Source of the DNA: Odontesthes bonariensis
Lineage: Eukaryota > Chordata > Actinopteri > Atheriniformes > Atherinopsidae
Reading direction: 5' to 3'
NCBI RefSeq assembly: GCF_027942865.1
Contig: NC_134510.1
Location: 15,094,743 to 15,158,742, forward strand
Length of the DNA: 64,000 nucleotides
In this document: positions 46,157-57,404 of the stretch, piece by piece
Layout: every line of letters begins with the position of its first letter
How positions within the stretch are numbered: the first letter of the stretch is position 1
Notes under the pieces: generated by a model
What the model saw: only the letters and a program-made list of their open reading frames with translations
Databases searched by the model: none
Told to the model about the DNA's origin: nothing
Program-made: the position numbers and the translations under genes

Positions 46157-49100
46157 CTGGAGGGAGGAGGGAGATGGTTCAAAAGTAGCATTTTATGAAT
46201 TAAAGCGATCCTTCCAGCTCTACAGGATGAGAAGCTTTGCAGTTTTGCTACAGTTCAAGGTAATCCAAAGCCATGGCCATATTATTAGGCAACATGAGTG
46301 TCTGCCTGGCATACTGGTTTGTTCTCAGACCTCAGTCTTTCGTCACTGTCCACAGTGAATGACAAATGATTCAAGATTAGTTGGTACAGTCAAACAATTA
46401 TCCAAACTGGAATCCGGTAAAGTCACTCTTTTTCATGCCACTCGCAGTGTTCACTGTGGCAACAAGTGACAATTACAATGTAAAACTGAAAGCTAAAACA
46501 GCCCCAGAGCGGTAAAGTAGCCACAAAAGTATGAAAACCGGCCCAGTAAGACGTCAATTTATCAGTCTTAAATCTTAAAAAACAGACAACAAGCAACTGG
46601 TCATACCAGACCCTTTACTTGAACTTGTGACTTAAAACTGCTTTAAATAAACATGCTTACAAGAACTCCGGCGTGGTGAGAAAGGAGCGTCCTCCCAGGT
46701 CCATGGGGTATTTAAACATGAGGAAAAAGTAGAGGTGGCCCACCAGGTTTCCTGTCAGCTCATTCACAAATCTGCACAGTAACAAACAAAAGGAACACAG
46801 ATCAAACTTCACAGCTGCACATTCAACAGCTTTGCGTGATATTGGGGGAAAAAAACAAAAAAGGATCTTATGTTAAACTTTCCCAAGCTTTGACCCAGAA
46901 GCAACAGATGAAGCCGCAGAACAACAGAGATTAACTACAAGCTGTAAAATAAGCAGCCCACTTACAAAATGTACAGAATTGTGAAGCTGTTCAATACAGC
47001 AGTATACTCCCAACTTTGGAATAAATGTAAGGTTTGTACTTACGACCCTCCGATGATAAAGTTGAAGACAAGGATGACCCACGGTAGATAATATGCCTGG
47101 AACAGACCAACAAAGAGCAGCTTCACACTCTAGCAGCACAGCAAGCCACGATTGCATAATTACAATCCATCATATAAAAAATCTACCGTTTTGATGTTTT
47201 ATCAACATTTTATGTGTTTCCAAGATTAAAATGTTACCTTGAATCTTGTTCCGAACCAGAAGGACACAATCGTGTCTTTGTTGAACTGAGCCCAGACGTA
47301 CAACACTGACATAATAAGGGGGATCATCAGCAGCTGAAATAAAAAAATAAAAAAAGAGTTAAACCAGTGGGCACTGATAACTCGGGTGTTTTCACTGAAA
47401 CTGTTCTTTTTTTAAATCCAAGTTAGCAGCATGTCTAAAGGTCTCTAATTAAGATGTCTCTTGTTCTTTACTCCGTAACAAAACGGAACCATTTCCTCGC
47501 TGCTACCAGAATATAAACCCCTGTGACAGGCACATTACTGGTGAGCTTTAAAGCTGCTGGTCATAGCTTTACAATTAGAGACCAACTCTGCAAGTCTTTC
47601 TCCCAAAAATGTCAGCCTTTTCATTTGTGTTAACAGTATTTAAACTGGGACCAATAGGACCTAGAATCCAGTCCCAGAATTCAAGAGATGGTTGCATCAA
47701 GTACAACATGTTTTACAGTACTGAAGAGGATTCTCACCTGCATGTTCATCAGCACCCCAGTAATCTACACACGGAGAGTCAAGGACAACAAGCTCATGCA
47801 GTCACATTTGTACATAAGATTCAAGCAGCCGGTGAACCCTTCAAGTCCACCACTCCGCTTCAAGAGGACCTGGCTGTTACATCTGCTATTTTCACGTGAG
47901 CAAAATATCTGACCTTGGCGGACATTCGCTTTTTTAATCATCCATCTCTTCACTTTTATCCGAGGTGACAAACCTGAATGCATTCTGTATGTAAAGCTGG
48001 GAGATTTTCCAGCTTATAACAAAGATAGGCCTGTAAAAAGCCCAATAAGCTGACAATTAGAGCCTAAGACCTGACAAAACAACACAGAGGTGAGGAGTGG
48101 GCTGGACTGTGCTAGTGCTGGTGCTGCATGTGACCTAGATTAGGTTTCTCTGCTCTGCAGGAGTAGACTGACACTGGGCCACTGGCACGGAGCCACCCTG
48201 ACATGGCACACTGCTGCAGAGAGAGGGAGAGAGAGAGATGGGGGTACAGAAACGACAGATGAAAGAAAAATGCAGAGAGGGAGCCAAAGCAGCAGAGTGT
48301 CAGGGTGAAAAACAAGATAACAGGGATGTAGCTTCAGATGCTAATAGGAAGATTTACAACAAGTGCAGACGGCAATAGTCATTTAAGCCCTCAGTAGATC
48401 TTAAACCTTGTGATGTCAGCCAAAAGGATACAACAATGCAGATCCAGTTGAAGAGGAGCATGAAGACATAGTCTGCAGGTCTGCCATCAAATGCCCCTGA
48501 AGAAGAAAGGCAGAATCATTTGAGGATAATATCAATAATAAAACCTACTAGACATAAGAAGCCTTTTAAAGTGACGGCGTGTAAACCACAAGGCCAGCAA
48601 TCTCACCTGTTTCTAGCCGGGAAGAGTAATGGTAGAGGAAATATAGGTTGACCAGGTAGAGAAACCCAGTGTTAGGGGTTATTGGGAAAAAAAGGGTGGC
48701 TGTCACTGGTCTCCAGAGCTGGAACAAAGAGAAGAGACATTAACACAGAGTAAATGTAGGCAACCGAGCCTCGTAACGCGATTCCAAATGATAACTTTTA
48801 GCACAATCAAAAACAGAGTAATTACTTTGACAGATGTAACTAGTCATTTCAGTCGTCTAATAGGTCAAAAACTGCCAACCCTGGTCTGATGGTAGCTCCT
48901 TAAATCTGAGAAATTAAAGCTTTTCCACTGCTTCGGTTGACCATTGACATTTTAGAAACTTAAAAATGTCCAAAGTTTGTACAATAGTTGTAGCCAAATA
49001 ACCAAAATATGATGATGGTTTTTCTTCCCCCAATCCATTTCACATTTTAAACAGCTGAGTAAGTGGAGCAACACTATGATAAGTTATAGAGCTACTTCTA

Positions 49101-50543
49101 ACCTACATTGCCACACAAGCGGTACATCATCACACAGTTCTACAAAAAGTGTAACAACTGCACAATCAAGCAGAAAAAAAAGGATGCTTGAAAACGTTTC
49201 AAAGGGACACCGTGGCACAAAAAAGGTCTATGATCAAAATCTATCTGTGGTAAATGACACTTTAGGTTAAAACTAAACCAATACGGCTGTGGCTGGTTAA
49301 CGGCAGCTACTTTCTATTCTCTTATGTTACTGGGTGACGGCTATAACAATGCATTAAACTTAAAAAAAAAAAAAAGACTTAAAAAAACAATGCATTAAAA
49401 GGGGAGCCGTTCATATGCTCATGCCATCATCAGTCTGGGTTCTGCAGACAATCTGCCACAACATATGTGAAGTGGATTTGAACTGAATTTTGTGTAAAAT
49501 ACTTTAATATACTATACCTGTAAAAAAAACAATGTACACATTTCTGTTAAACTCTGACTTAAGAACTTATGTTGTTGTTTCCACCTTAATGAAGAAAATG
49601 GTGTGTTTTGTTATTGTAACCCCATGTGATATTTTCCCTTTCCCTATAAAAACACGTGTTTTTTTTTTATGCTTCTTCAAAACAACAATACCGAAATTCA
49701 TTAGGATAAATAGCACCCTGTTCGTCAAAGTAGCCAGTTACTGCTAAAATGATGTGTTAGCTAAGTGGAAAAGGAAAGAACTACATTTCCCTCTGAATAA
49801 ATCGTTTTAACGGACTCCAACACTGAAAGTGGCTTGATAAAAGGTCATTTTACCCCGAGGTGTTATCGACATCCCACTTTCTAACGTTACATAGACTCAT
49901 TGTAAACCTCGTGAGTTTACAGCTCGTGGTGGGCAGGGTAATACATACAGCCTGAGGGGCTGAAAGTTGTTCATAATTACTAAAAAATAGTGTATCCGCC
50001 TTGTGGAGTGCGCGAGAACAGCGCCTGAAAAAAAAAAAAAAGTACAATACTGTACTGACATAAACGTCTTACATGTCTAAAAAAAAAAGGGAGAGAGACT
50101 TATAAATCTATCATTGGCCATTTTTAAGTGGTTAAAATACAAACTTTAGCTTTGGAAAAATGTTAAGATTAGGTTTTTCAAGCAAATATTTGTGTGTTTA
50201 CACTGAGGAGCATTTTGACAGCATCCGGAAGTCAGATCCTCTTGCGTCTCGCTCTCTTATTGGCTGAAGCATAACGAAAGGCCTGTTAGCCACCTGCTAA
50301 CTGACCGAACACACCGAAATAATGTTTATCAACTACCATTTGCTCCAACACATACACACATACAGATATACGGCGCCATCAAAAACTTACATGAAATCTG
50401 CTTAAGATGAGGTCCGGAAACAGCAAGAAATTTCTGAAATCGACCAGTCCTAGCTTCCCAATGAGGGGAACAGCAATCGAAGCAGCAAACCAGCTCCGGG
50501 TAATTAAAGGGATGCTTCTGAACCAGTCACCGATGTCCGACAT
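46012..50543 (-). CDS. derl1: derl1 gene, coding span: Derlin-1 (8 coding exons, 253 aa)
   Basis: Derlin-1 is an inactive rhomboid-family membrane protein of the endoplasmic reticulum. It helps retrotranslocate misfolded proteins during ER-associated degradation and recruits p97/VCP. The exons on the minus strand, 5' to 3', are 50543-50391, 48718-48607, 48496-48432, 47764-47738, 47333-47238, 47096-47044, 46771-46661 and 46156-46012. The sum is 762 nt with all phases consistent, giving 253 aa against 251 in human. Visible landmarks are the N-terminus MSDIGDWFRSIPLITRSWFA, the WR motif LWRPVTATLF, several hydrophobic segments, the GNLVGH glycine motif and a C-terminal SHP box (HNWGQGFRLGD) that binds p97. 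It lies tail-to-tail with zhx2. Confidence 0.95.
46661..46771 (-). CDS. derl1: derl1 coding exon 7
   Basis: It encodes residues 169-205, FVNELTGNLVGHLYFFLMFK and YPMDLGGRSFLTTPEF, the last transmembrane segment and the start of the cytosolic tail. The donor is TTCTT/GTAAGC; without splicing a TAA follows at once. Confidence 0.93.
47044..47096 (-). CDS. derl1: derl1 coding exon 6
   Basis: It encodes residues 152-168, AYYLPWVILVFNFIIGG, a transmembrane segment. The donor is GGTC/GTAAGT, phase 2. Confidence 0.93.
47238..47333 (-). CDS. derl1: derl1 coding exon 5
   Basis: It encodes residues 120-151, LLMIPLIMSVLYVWAQFNKD and TIVSFWFGTRFK, nearly identical to mammalian Derlin-1. Phase 0 at both ends. 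Confidence 0.95.
47738..47764 (-). CDS. derl1: derl1 coding exon 4 (27-nt microexon)
   Basis: Nine codons, ITGVLMNMQ, match human ITGLAMDMQ. They are bracketed by GTGTAG and CAG/GTGAGA, with phase 0 on both sides. The exon is too short for ordinary ORF detection and was found by looking for the missing residues. Confidence 0.9.
48432..48496 (-). CDS. derl1: derl1 coding exon 3
   Basis: It encodes residues 89-110, GAFDGRPADYVFMLLFNWIC then IVV-type residues ending at V. The donor is GTT/GTATCC, which is weak, but homology places the boundary before ITG. Confidence 0.85.
48607..48718 (-). CDS. derl1: derl1 coding exon 2 (WR motif)
   Basis: It encodes residues 52-88, LWRPVTATLFFPITPNTGFL and YLVNLYFLYHYSSRLET, with the conserved Trp-Arg motif of rhomboid pseudoproteases in the first luminal loop. 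The donor is ACAG/GTGAGA, phase 1. Confidence 0.95.
50391..50543 (-). CDS. derl1: derl1 coding exon 1
   Basis: It encodes residues 1-51. The ATG at 50543-50541 is chosen because MSDIGDWFRSIP is the conserved Derlin-1 start. An upstream in-frame ATG at 50609 would add 22 unconserved residues. The donor is CAT/GTAAGT, phase 0. Confidence 0.95.
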
Positions 50544-50760
50544 CTTTCCATAGGACACCCGCCAACTTCTAAATACGAAAGAAAAAAGCTCCTCTTCGAA
50601 AGTGACCACAGACGCCCAAAAAACTGCGAGCCCTCCTGCCTTTATTTAACAACTGCTCCACTGCTAAGTTTACATGACGTGGCTAATCACATAGAGCTAG
50701 CTTCACATATGATGAAGTCGGTGAGATCAGGGGGGGTGGGCATCCGGTTCAGTTTTTCAA
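50544..50760 (-). promoter_or_regulatory. derl1: derl1 5' UTR and promoter area
   Basis: This is the sequence immediately upstream of the derl1 start. No TATA box or CpG island is evident, and the transcription start site is unknown. Assignment is positional only. Confidence 0.35.
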
Positions 50761-52832
50761 AGTAAAAACCAAGCTTTTTTTATAACTTTTTTTTTTTTAA
50801 ATAACCAACAAATCCATTTTTAAAAAGGGACTGATATTACTACTAATACGTACGGTCTAGGTGATTGACAACGTTCATCAGAAGACATTGATCATCAAAA
50901 TTCTATTAAGCCTATGGTGAATTAAAAAATAATTATTGAAGGTCGGAAACACTCAAATATTTTAATGAGGGGACAGAGACAGTGGATTTGATGCAAGTGA
51001 TGATTATTCATTATTATCATTATGATGTCATTGAGATTAAGAATTTTACTTTAGTTGGCTCAATGGGCTTGTGGATTTATCTAAACTATTCTATTCTTAC
51101 TTTCTTGAGAGTGAAAGAGTCAAGATGTTTGAGTGATGCTCTTAATCTGAAGAAAAAACATCAAAACGGGATTTATTCGAATCGAACACCACCACCTTTT
51201 GTTTTGTGCTGTCACTGATGTGGTACTTCCAGCGAAATTTGCAAATGCGCCCACTTGACCATCCAGAGGACGCCAGCAAAGGAAAGAGGCGTGTCAGACT
51301 CCGCATTTTTTCCTCCAACAGCCATCTATGAAGAGTGTTGGTATACTCAAATAAGAAGCTGGACAAATGCTTTGAGACAGGCTTATATAACCAATAACTG
51401 ATTTATGACTGAAAGAACATTGTTCGTTTAATTTTCTTTCAGTATGCCTCATTTTAATGTAAAGATGCAAAACCCACAGGTATTCAAATAAACATCTGAT
51501 GAGTATCCATAGAAACCAACAGCCTAGTTCTCTGCAACTCTTTCAACTCAGTGTACTGGTGGTGATCATGATAATCCAGATTCATGACAAACTTATCAAA
51601 GCTTTTTAGCGCTTGGGATAAAATGGGGAGCCGTTGTATTATCATAAACTGCATGTAGGCCTACGGTGATTTGATGAGACTGTTTACTCAAGTAATGCAT
51701 ACATGTGTCAGACTGGGAACCACTAACTCAAGTCGAATTCAAGTCAGAGAAAACATTCTACTTTTTACTTTGCTTCGTGGTCATTTGTAGAGTAATTTAA
51801 AATGACAATCTTTAATTCAGTGTTATCATTAATCATTCTGAACTTCTTGACAATGACAATGATCTGTCTGACTTTAATGTCTGAAGCCAGGGTGTTGATT
51901 AAGAAGTCTCCTTGAAATGCAGTTTCCTCAGCAGGTTATTTCTGTCTTTCATTTCCAACTTTCCTCGAGAACAGACCACCAGTTTAGTCTGTGTAAAAAT
52001 GTGGATCGTGATCAATCCAACATCCCACTGCACTCATGGTGCCATTTAGTGTAAAAATACTGTTTTATGCTGATAAATCCCAGCTGTCTGTTGCCATTTG
52101 TTAACTGACACCAGTCACTGTTAAATGCCACAGATTCAGCTGTACCGATGAGGAGCCAAAATGTTCGGTTGGTACTAGACCACAAATGTATTTTGAAATA
52201 AATTCATATTGTTAAGTCAATAAGAAAATTCTTTCAGTGTCTTATCTTTTTTAATTTTTTTACTTTAAAATATGTCACTGCTGACTGTTTTTTAAATGTG
52301 GGACTCATTTTTCTTTGGTCGGTTTTTATTCTAATTTACAAAGTTTGTTTTTTAGTTGGACAAGGACAGCAGAGGGATGGTGAAACTTTGGGATTCATTT
52401 TCTGTATATTTTCATACTAAGAATAAATGCTTCGAGAGATCAGCTGCAAGCTTTTCTCTATGAGGCTCCACCACATGATATGATGTACATTATGTATCTA
52501 TATGAACTAATAAAGTCAGCATGGGATGTCTGGTGAAGATGATAGCAGGTGGTGCATTGTGAGGGAGAAAAATCAATGAAATTAGAAAAGAACATCCATG
52601 ATAAATGTTGAAAAACTCTCTGCGTGTGTGTGATATACTGTAGAATGTTCTAGAATGTTGACTGGTGTAACAAGGCAGTGAGAATCTCAGAATCTCTGCA
52701 GAATTCAGGAGTCTGTGAACACTCTCTCTTCTTGTGTATCCGGACAATCAACTGTGTTCGAGTACTCTTGAGTCTTTTGAACTTATCGTTCTAAGTTTCT
52801 AAATGCACGTTTGATAGTTAAGTCTGATCTGT
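50761..52832. other. Intergenic sequence between derl1 and the 52.8-kb ORF
   Basis: AT-rich, with no recognised gene or repeat. An AATAAAG at 52508-52514 could be a plus-strand poly(A) signal of an unseen transcript. Confidence 0.4.
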
Positions 52833-53453
52833 ATGAAGATATACAGCCACAAAACATCCATGAAGTTTATTGAAGGAACCAAGGGCATCTACAGACCCAT
52901 CACTGGTGTTGCAGCAGTAGAGATCTGTGTTCTTTTACAGCCTCAGGATCAGACAGAAGCAGACTCTACTGTGGCTCCATCCCCTCCTTTTGATGAAGCT
53001 CCTGCCATCACTGCAGTCCAGACTGTGCCAGCTTTGCTGTTTATACCTAGTGAGGAACAAGAAACCCTCTCTGACCGACTTGATTCTGTTTTCACTGATC
53101 CTGCTTCCTGCGATGCCTTAAATGCACCAGCAGAGCAGCCAACGTCTCGCTTTGAACCAAGCTCTGGTGTGACGTCAGCTCCATCGTTTTCTGTGGCCTC
53201 TTCTTTGGATGCAGCTCCTCGCCACATCGAACCAGCACAGCAGCCTAAACCCATTTCAGAAACAGATAACGGTAAGGTTCCCTCTCGGACCTCTCCTCCT
53301 AAATCTGCCTCAGTCTTTCATGGTGAGGATGTTTGTGATGAGCCCAGCAGAGGCTCTGTTGTGGTTTCAGCTCCACCAGCTGATAACACCATCTCTGATG
53401 AAGCTCCTATCACCACTACAAAGCAGGATGCCCTGACTGTCAATCAGCATTAG
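52833..53453 (+). CDS. Unrecognised Ser/Pro/Ala-rich ORF, possibly a terminal exon
   Basis: A 206-codon open frame ends at TAG 53451-53453 and is followed by a poly(A) signal at 53597-53602. From residue 36 on, the protein is low-complexity, acidic and rich in S, P, A and T. It has two similar blocks, PPFDEAPAITAVQT and NTISDEAPITTTKQ. It has no signal peptide, membrane segment or domain that I recognise. A good splice acceptor (TGTGTTCTTTTACAG) ends at 52939, just before PQDQTEADST. The real exon may therefore start at 52940, with the first coding exons elsewhere, or the upstream ATG at 52833 may be used. It could be a lineage-specific gene, a degraded C-terminal exon or a chance ORF. Confidence 0.4.
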   Translation: MKIYSHKTSMKFIEGTKGIYRPITGVAAVEICVLLQPQDQTEADSTVAPSPPFDEAPAITAVQTVPALLFIPSEEQETLSDRLDSVFTDPASCDALNAPAEQPTSRFEPSSGVTSAPSFSVASSLDAAPRHIEPAQQPKPISETDNGKVPSRTSPPKSASVFHGEDVCDEPSRGSVVVSAPPADNTISDEAPITTTKQDALTVNQH

Positions 53454-53596
53454 AACAAAGCAAAGACTGTAGGTGAACTCTACAGCTTTTTTAACTGGTT
53501 ACTCTGCTGCTTTGTTCTGCCTGAAGATGATGTCTAAAAATGATTCTTAGTTTCATCACTTTTTATTTTTTTTCCCTTTGACTTGTTCATTTAAAA

Positions 53597-53602
53597 AATA
53601 AA
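53597..53602 (+). terminator. Poly(A) signal after the orphan ORF
   Basis: AATAAA lies 144 bases after the stop codon of the unrecognised ORF, consistent with a transcribed unit. Confidence 0.45.
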
Positions 53603-54014
53603 TTTTGAAAAAGTACATCAGCGTCTGTCACTTTTATTTCTTGTTAACTATTTAAACAAGAAACTAAGATGTCACCCAAGGCAACATCAACATCTTTAGG
53701 GTTTTGAATAAAACCTGTTGTAGGAGCAGTAGCAGATGCATTTAGATCCAATGCTTAAATTAAATTAAACATTACTTATTACAACAAATATAATCTCAAG
53801 GCACTTCAATACCTGATTGTATACCTAAATATTGTCAAGGCTTTTGGAGGTTTGCCCCTCAGTATCTGGCAGATTGGTTTTTGCACATCATAGATGTGCA
53901 GTCCAGGGTCTCAGGTATGACGTTCGAGATCCTGGTCTGATTGGGAACTGTCCTCATGTCCATTCTGACTGAGCCTGCTGAATAGTGGCCACATACAAAG
54001 GGGGAAAGAGAACA

Positions 54015-54620
54015 TTAATCTGAAAATCCATCTATCCAGTAATTTTCCACTGTTGATCTGATTTGGGACTGCAGAAGCAACAGGCTGGTAAACCCATCAA
54101 GGACATCCTTTTCCCCAGCAACAGGCCAGCTCTTCCTGGGGATCCCTTGGTGTTTCCTGGCTGGAAAGGTTACATAGTCCCTACAGCGTGTTAGGGGTCT
54201 GCCCCGGGGCCTCCGCCCAGTTGGTCGTGCCAGAAAAACCCTCAAAGCTGACTCCTTTTGATGCAGAGGAGCAACAGCTCTAGTCCAAGCTCCTCACCCC
54301 ATCACTAAGGCTGAGACTGGCAGCCCTACAAAGAAAGAGAATTTCACCCACTTGTATCTGCAATGTCATTCTTTCAGTCACCACCCAAATCTCATGACCA
54401 TTGGAGAGGGTTGGAACAAAGACAGACCAGTAAATTGTAAGCTTTTCCTCTCAGCTCATCTCTCTTTACAAATACGGTACTACTTGACGATTTGTCCGTC
54501 TCTCCTTCCGTCCTGCCATCACTAGTGCCCCATACTCCTTCAACACTCCCCACTCAACTGCTCGAGGGACACGGTCATAAGCGTTCCGCATTGGCTCACT
54601 GCCTGCAGAGAGGAAATTCA
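54015..54620 (-). pseudogene. LINE reverse transcriptase C-terminal fragment (minus strand)
   Basis: Minus-strand 54245-54015 translates as RVFLARPTGRRPRGRPLTRC and then RDYVTFPARKHQGIP, the C-terminal signature of a common teleost LINE (RPTGRRPRGRP...RDY). The upstream part, up to about 54620, matches the same repeat at DNA level (phrase GATGCAGAGGAGCAACAGCT on the plus strand) but is broken by frameshifts. Confidence 0.7.
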
Positions 54621-55335
54621 AGGTCAAGTGCAGTGTGAGCAGGTGCTTTTAAAAAAAAGTTAAACAAAATGAAAATACCCAGAGACATGTAAGTCAGGAT
54701 TTCAGATCAGTCAGTTCCAACAGTAATACAAAGTAATATCTTATTTCAGTGTATTTATTTTGTTCAACATGTATATATTTTTAAAATTGTTGTTTTGTTT
54801 TCTTAAAATTTGTTAAAATGAAGGTGCTTTACAAATGCATTATCTGGGGCAAATGTATATGATGGTGTGAAAAACAGCACTTTTTCATACATTGGAATGC
54901 CCATAATTGAACGTTTAAACGATTAATGGATTCATGGAAAGTAAGTCTCACTGGTCAGTGGAACTTCAAGTCCCACAATGCACGTCTTCTTTCTTTTTTG
55001 TTTTACGTCAACACGAAGCGACAAAATAACCGTCCTCAAAACAAACAAAAAAGTATTAACAACCTGCACTTTAACGATATATCTTAGCGTGAAAACTGTT
55101 AAATTCTTAGTGACAGCACTTCTTGAAAAGCTTGTCTTAGTATCCCTTACGCTTTGTCTCGTTGTCTCTTGAAAAGAAAAACACGAACGTTCCCCTTTTA
55201 AATTTCGCGCTGTTTGCTCCGCCTGTTATTAGCATGCTAGCCTGTTAGCTAAAGCCATGTAACGTCAGGTGAGTCAGTAAAGTCCAGGGATATCTTATCC
55301 ATGTATTTCTCGAGTTCGTACGGTCTTCTTTAACA
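54621..55335 (+). promoter_or_regulatory. tbc1d31: tbc1d31 upstream region and 5' UTR
   Basis: This is the sequence before the tbc1d31 start codon. No CpG island or TATA box is clear. A start-stop pair ATGTAA at 55257-55262 and an ATG at 55234 precede the main ATG and would act as upstream ORFs if the transcript starts before them. Confidence 0.35.
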
Positions 55336-55406
55336 ATGGAGGTGACGGACATCGGAAATAAAGAGGAAGGAAAGGTATGGCATCGAAAACCTACACCAGG
55401 GAGGAG
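55336..55406 (+). CDS. tbc1d31: tbc1d31 coding exon 1
   Basis: It encodes MEVTDIGNKEEGKVWHRKPT, matching human MQSTDLGNKESGKIWHRKPS. The ATG context is AACAATGG. The donor is GGAG/GTAGGT, phase 2. A GTATGG inside the exon is not the donor, because the WHRKP homology continues past it. Confidence 0.9.
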
Positions 55407-57364
55407 GTAGGTTTGATTTTTAAATATTTTTTAAGGATGCCTCTACAGCATTCATTTCCCAAAACAGTAGGCATTTGATGCTGCTGGTGGTAGCAAAGTG
55501 AATTACTAACAGTCTGTTTTTTTTTTCCTTTGAATTTCTTCAAATTTCAAACCTTGATATGTCTGTATCGAAAAGTTATTTTCGACTGAATCTTTCTAGT
55601 TATTATATTACACTGTCAGTGTTGAATTTGGACTGCCAGATAATTATACTTGCGTTTGAAAGGCTCCACGAGTATGAAGTTATGTGCATTACCGTCACAT
55701 TTACATAAGTCACCTCAAATAAACACCTGTGGATGCTACTTCGATATAACGACAGTGCTCTACACCACTTTCATAAAAGAGGCATGACTGCACAGGTGTG
55801 GGTTCGAGGTGCACCCACTGAAGCAGCAAAGAGTTTTTTTTGTATACTACTTATATAGCAAGTTACGACCAAAAAAAAGAATAGTTTAACTGTTCATTCA
55901 CTTTTCTCACGGGTAACTGATTACTGTGAATGTGTCACTTTTCAACCTTCACCGCTAATAATGTCCACATTTGTGTTCCTCAGTGTGTTAGTGACAGTGA
56001 TCCGCACTGCTCAGCAGGCCAAGACCGTGCGTTTCCTCCATGTGGCCTTTGACACCACAGGGGATTCCTTCCTGGCTGGAGATCACCATGGCAACATCTA
56101 TGTCTTGGACATCAGTAGGAACAGGTGATATGACTGAATTCTGAATGCGATCGACTTGGAGTCAGGACCAAAAACACTCACAAACTTATGTCTTGTTTCT
56201 GAGTTTTCTCTTATCTACGGATTAAAGTGCCAGGTTTTCTCCTCCTTAAACTCTGCATGCTTGCATATTAATTCTCTATCTCAGATTTCGCCTGGTGCAG
56301 AAGACAGGACAGGCTTGCACTGCAGTGGCATTCAGCCTCCGCAGAACCACAGAGTTCCTTGTCGCATTGGCTGACTACACTATCAAATGCTTTGATAAAG
56401 GTAGGATGGACACATCTACATAAAGTGTTTTCAAGTTATACTCTAAAAAAAAAAAATCCTTTTGCTGCTCTTTTTGAATGTCCTTCGTGTTGGTAAATCA
56501 GGCAATCTGCAGTCAGTGGGATCTGTCTTTCTGAGAGAAAGCAGCCGTTTATGCTCCTGCATAGCCGGGAACTGGTGTGTTTTGAGCATGTGCTCACCAC
56601 CACATTAATGGTAAATGCTTCTTTTTTTTTTTTTCTCTCTTCTCTTTGGTTTTCTGTTTCCTTATAGACACAAAACAGCTGGTCAGTTGGATGCGAGGTC
56701 ACGAGGGAGCAGTTTCATTCATCTCCACCCACAGCTCAGGCCGCTATGCAATCACCACATCCTCAGACACGGCTCAGCTCTGGGACCTAGACACCTTCCA
56801 GAGGAAGAGGAAGCTTAACATCAGGCAGTCTGTCGGCATACAGAGGGTAAACATGCAGACTGTGTGCTTTTTGGCTGCTTGTCAAGCAAGGATTTCATTT
56901 AGTTCTTCATTTTAAGCTTCTGCTATCCCCCTGTTTTTCTTTATTATTACTTTTTAGCTGTTACTTTTTATAACGACACACTGTTGCTTCTGTTGCAGGT
57001 GTTCTTCCTGCCTCTCAGCAACACCATCCTCAGCTGTTTCAGTGATGACTCCATCTTTGCGTGGGAGAGCGACACACTTTTCTGCAAATACCAGCTCCCA
57101 GTTCCTGACTGTGGACCCAGAATCTCTTACAAGGCCTTCGCTGTAACACGGTAGGTCTCCCTCTCACTAGCTTAATGACAATATAGCCTCTCTGTATTTT
57201 CTGTATGACTATGACGTTTCCCACCTTTTGAGTATAAAAGCACGTAACAAGGTCAGTGAAAAATGACGGCGATCAGAAGTAGGGGTGGGCGATATGTATC
57301 GTTTGCGAAATTATCGTGAATGTTGTTTTGACGATGAATAATTTTGCAATATCGAGATATAGGC

Positions 57365-57404
<40 letters not shown>

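Noticed and set aside
55367..55380. GTATGG as donor of tbc1d31 exon 1
   Set aside because: The conserved WHRKPTPG residues are encoded after it, and the downstream GTAGGT donor keeps the frame into exon 2.
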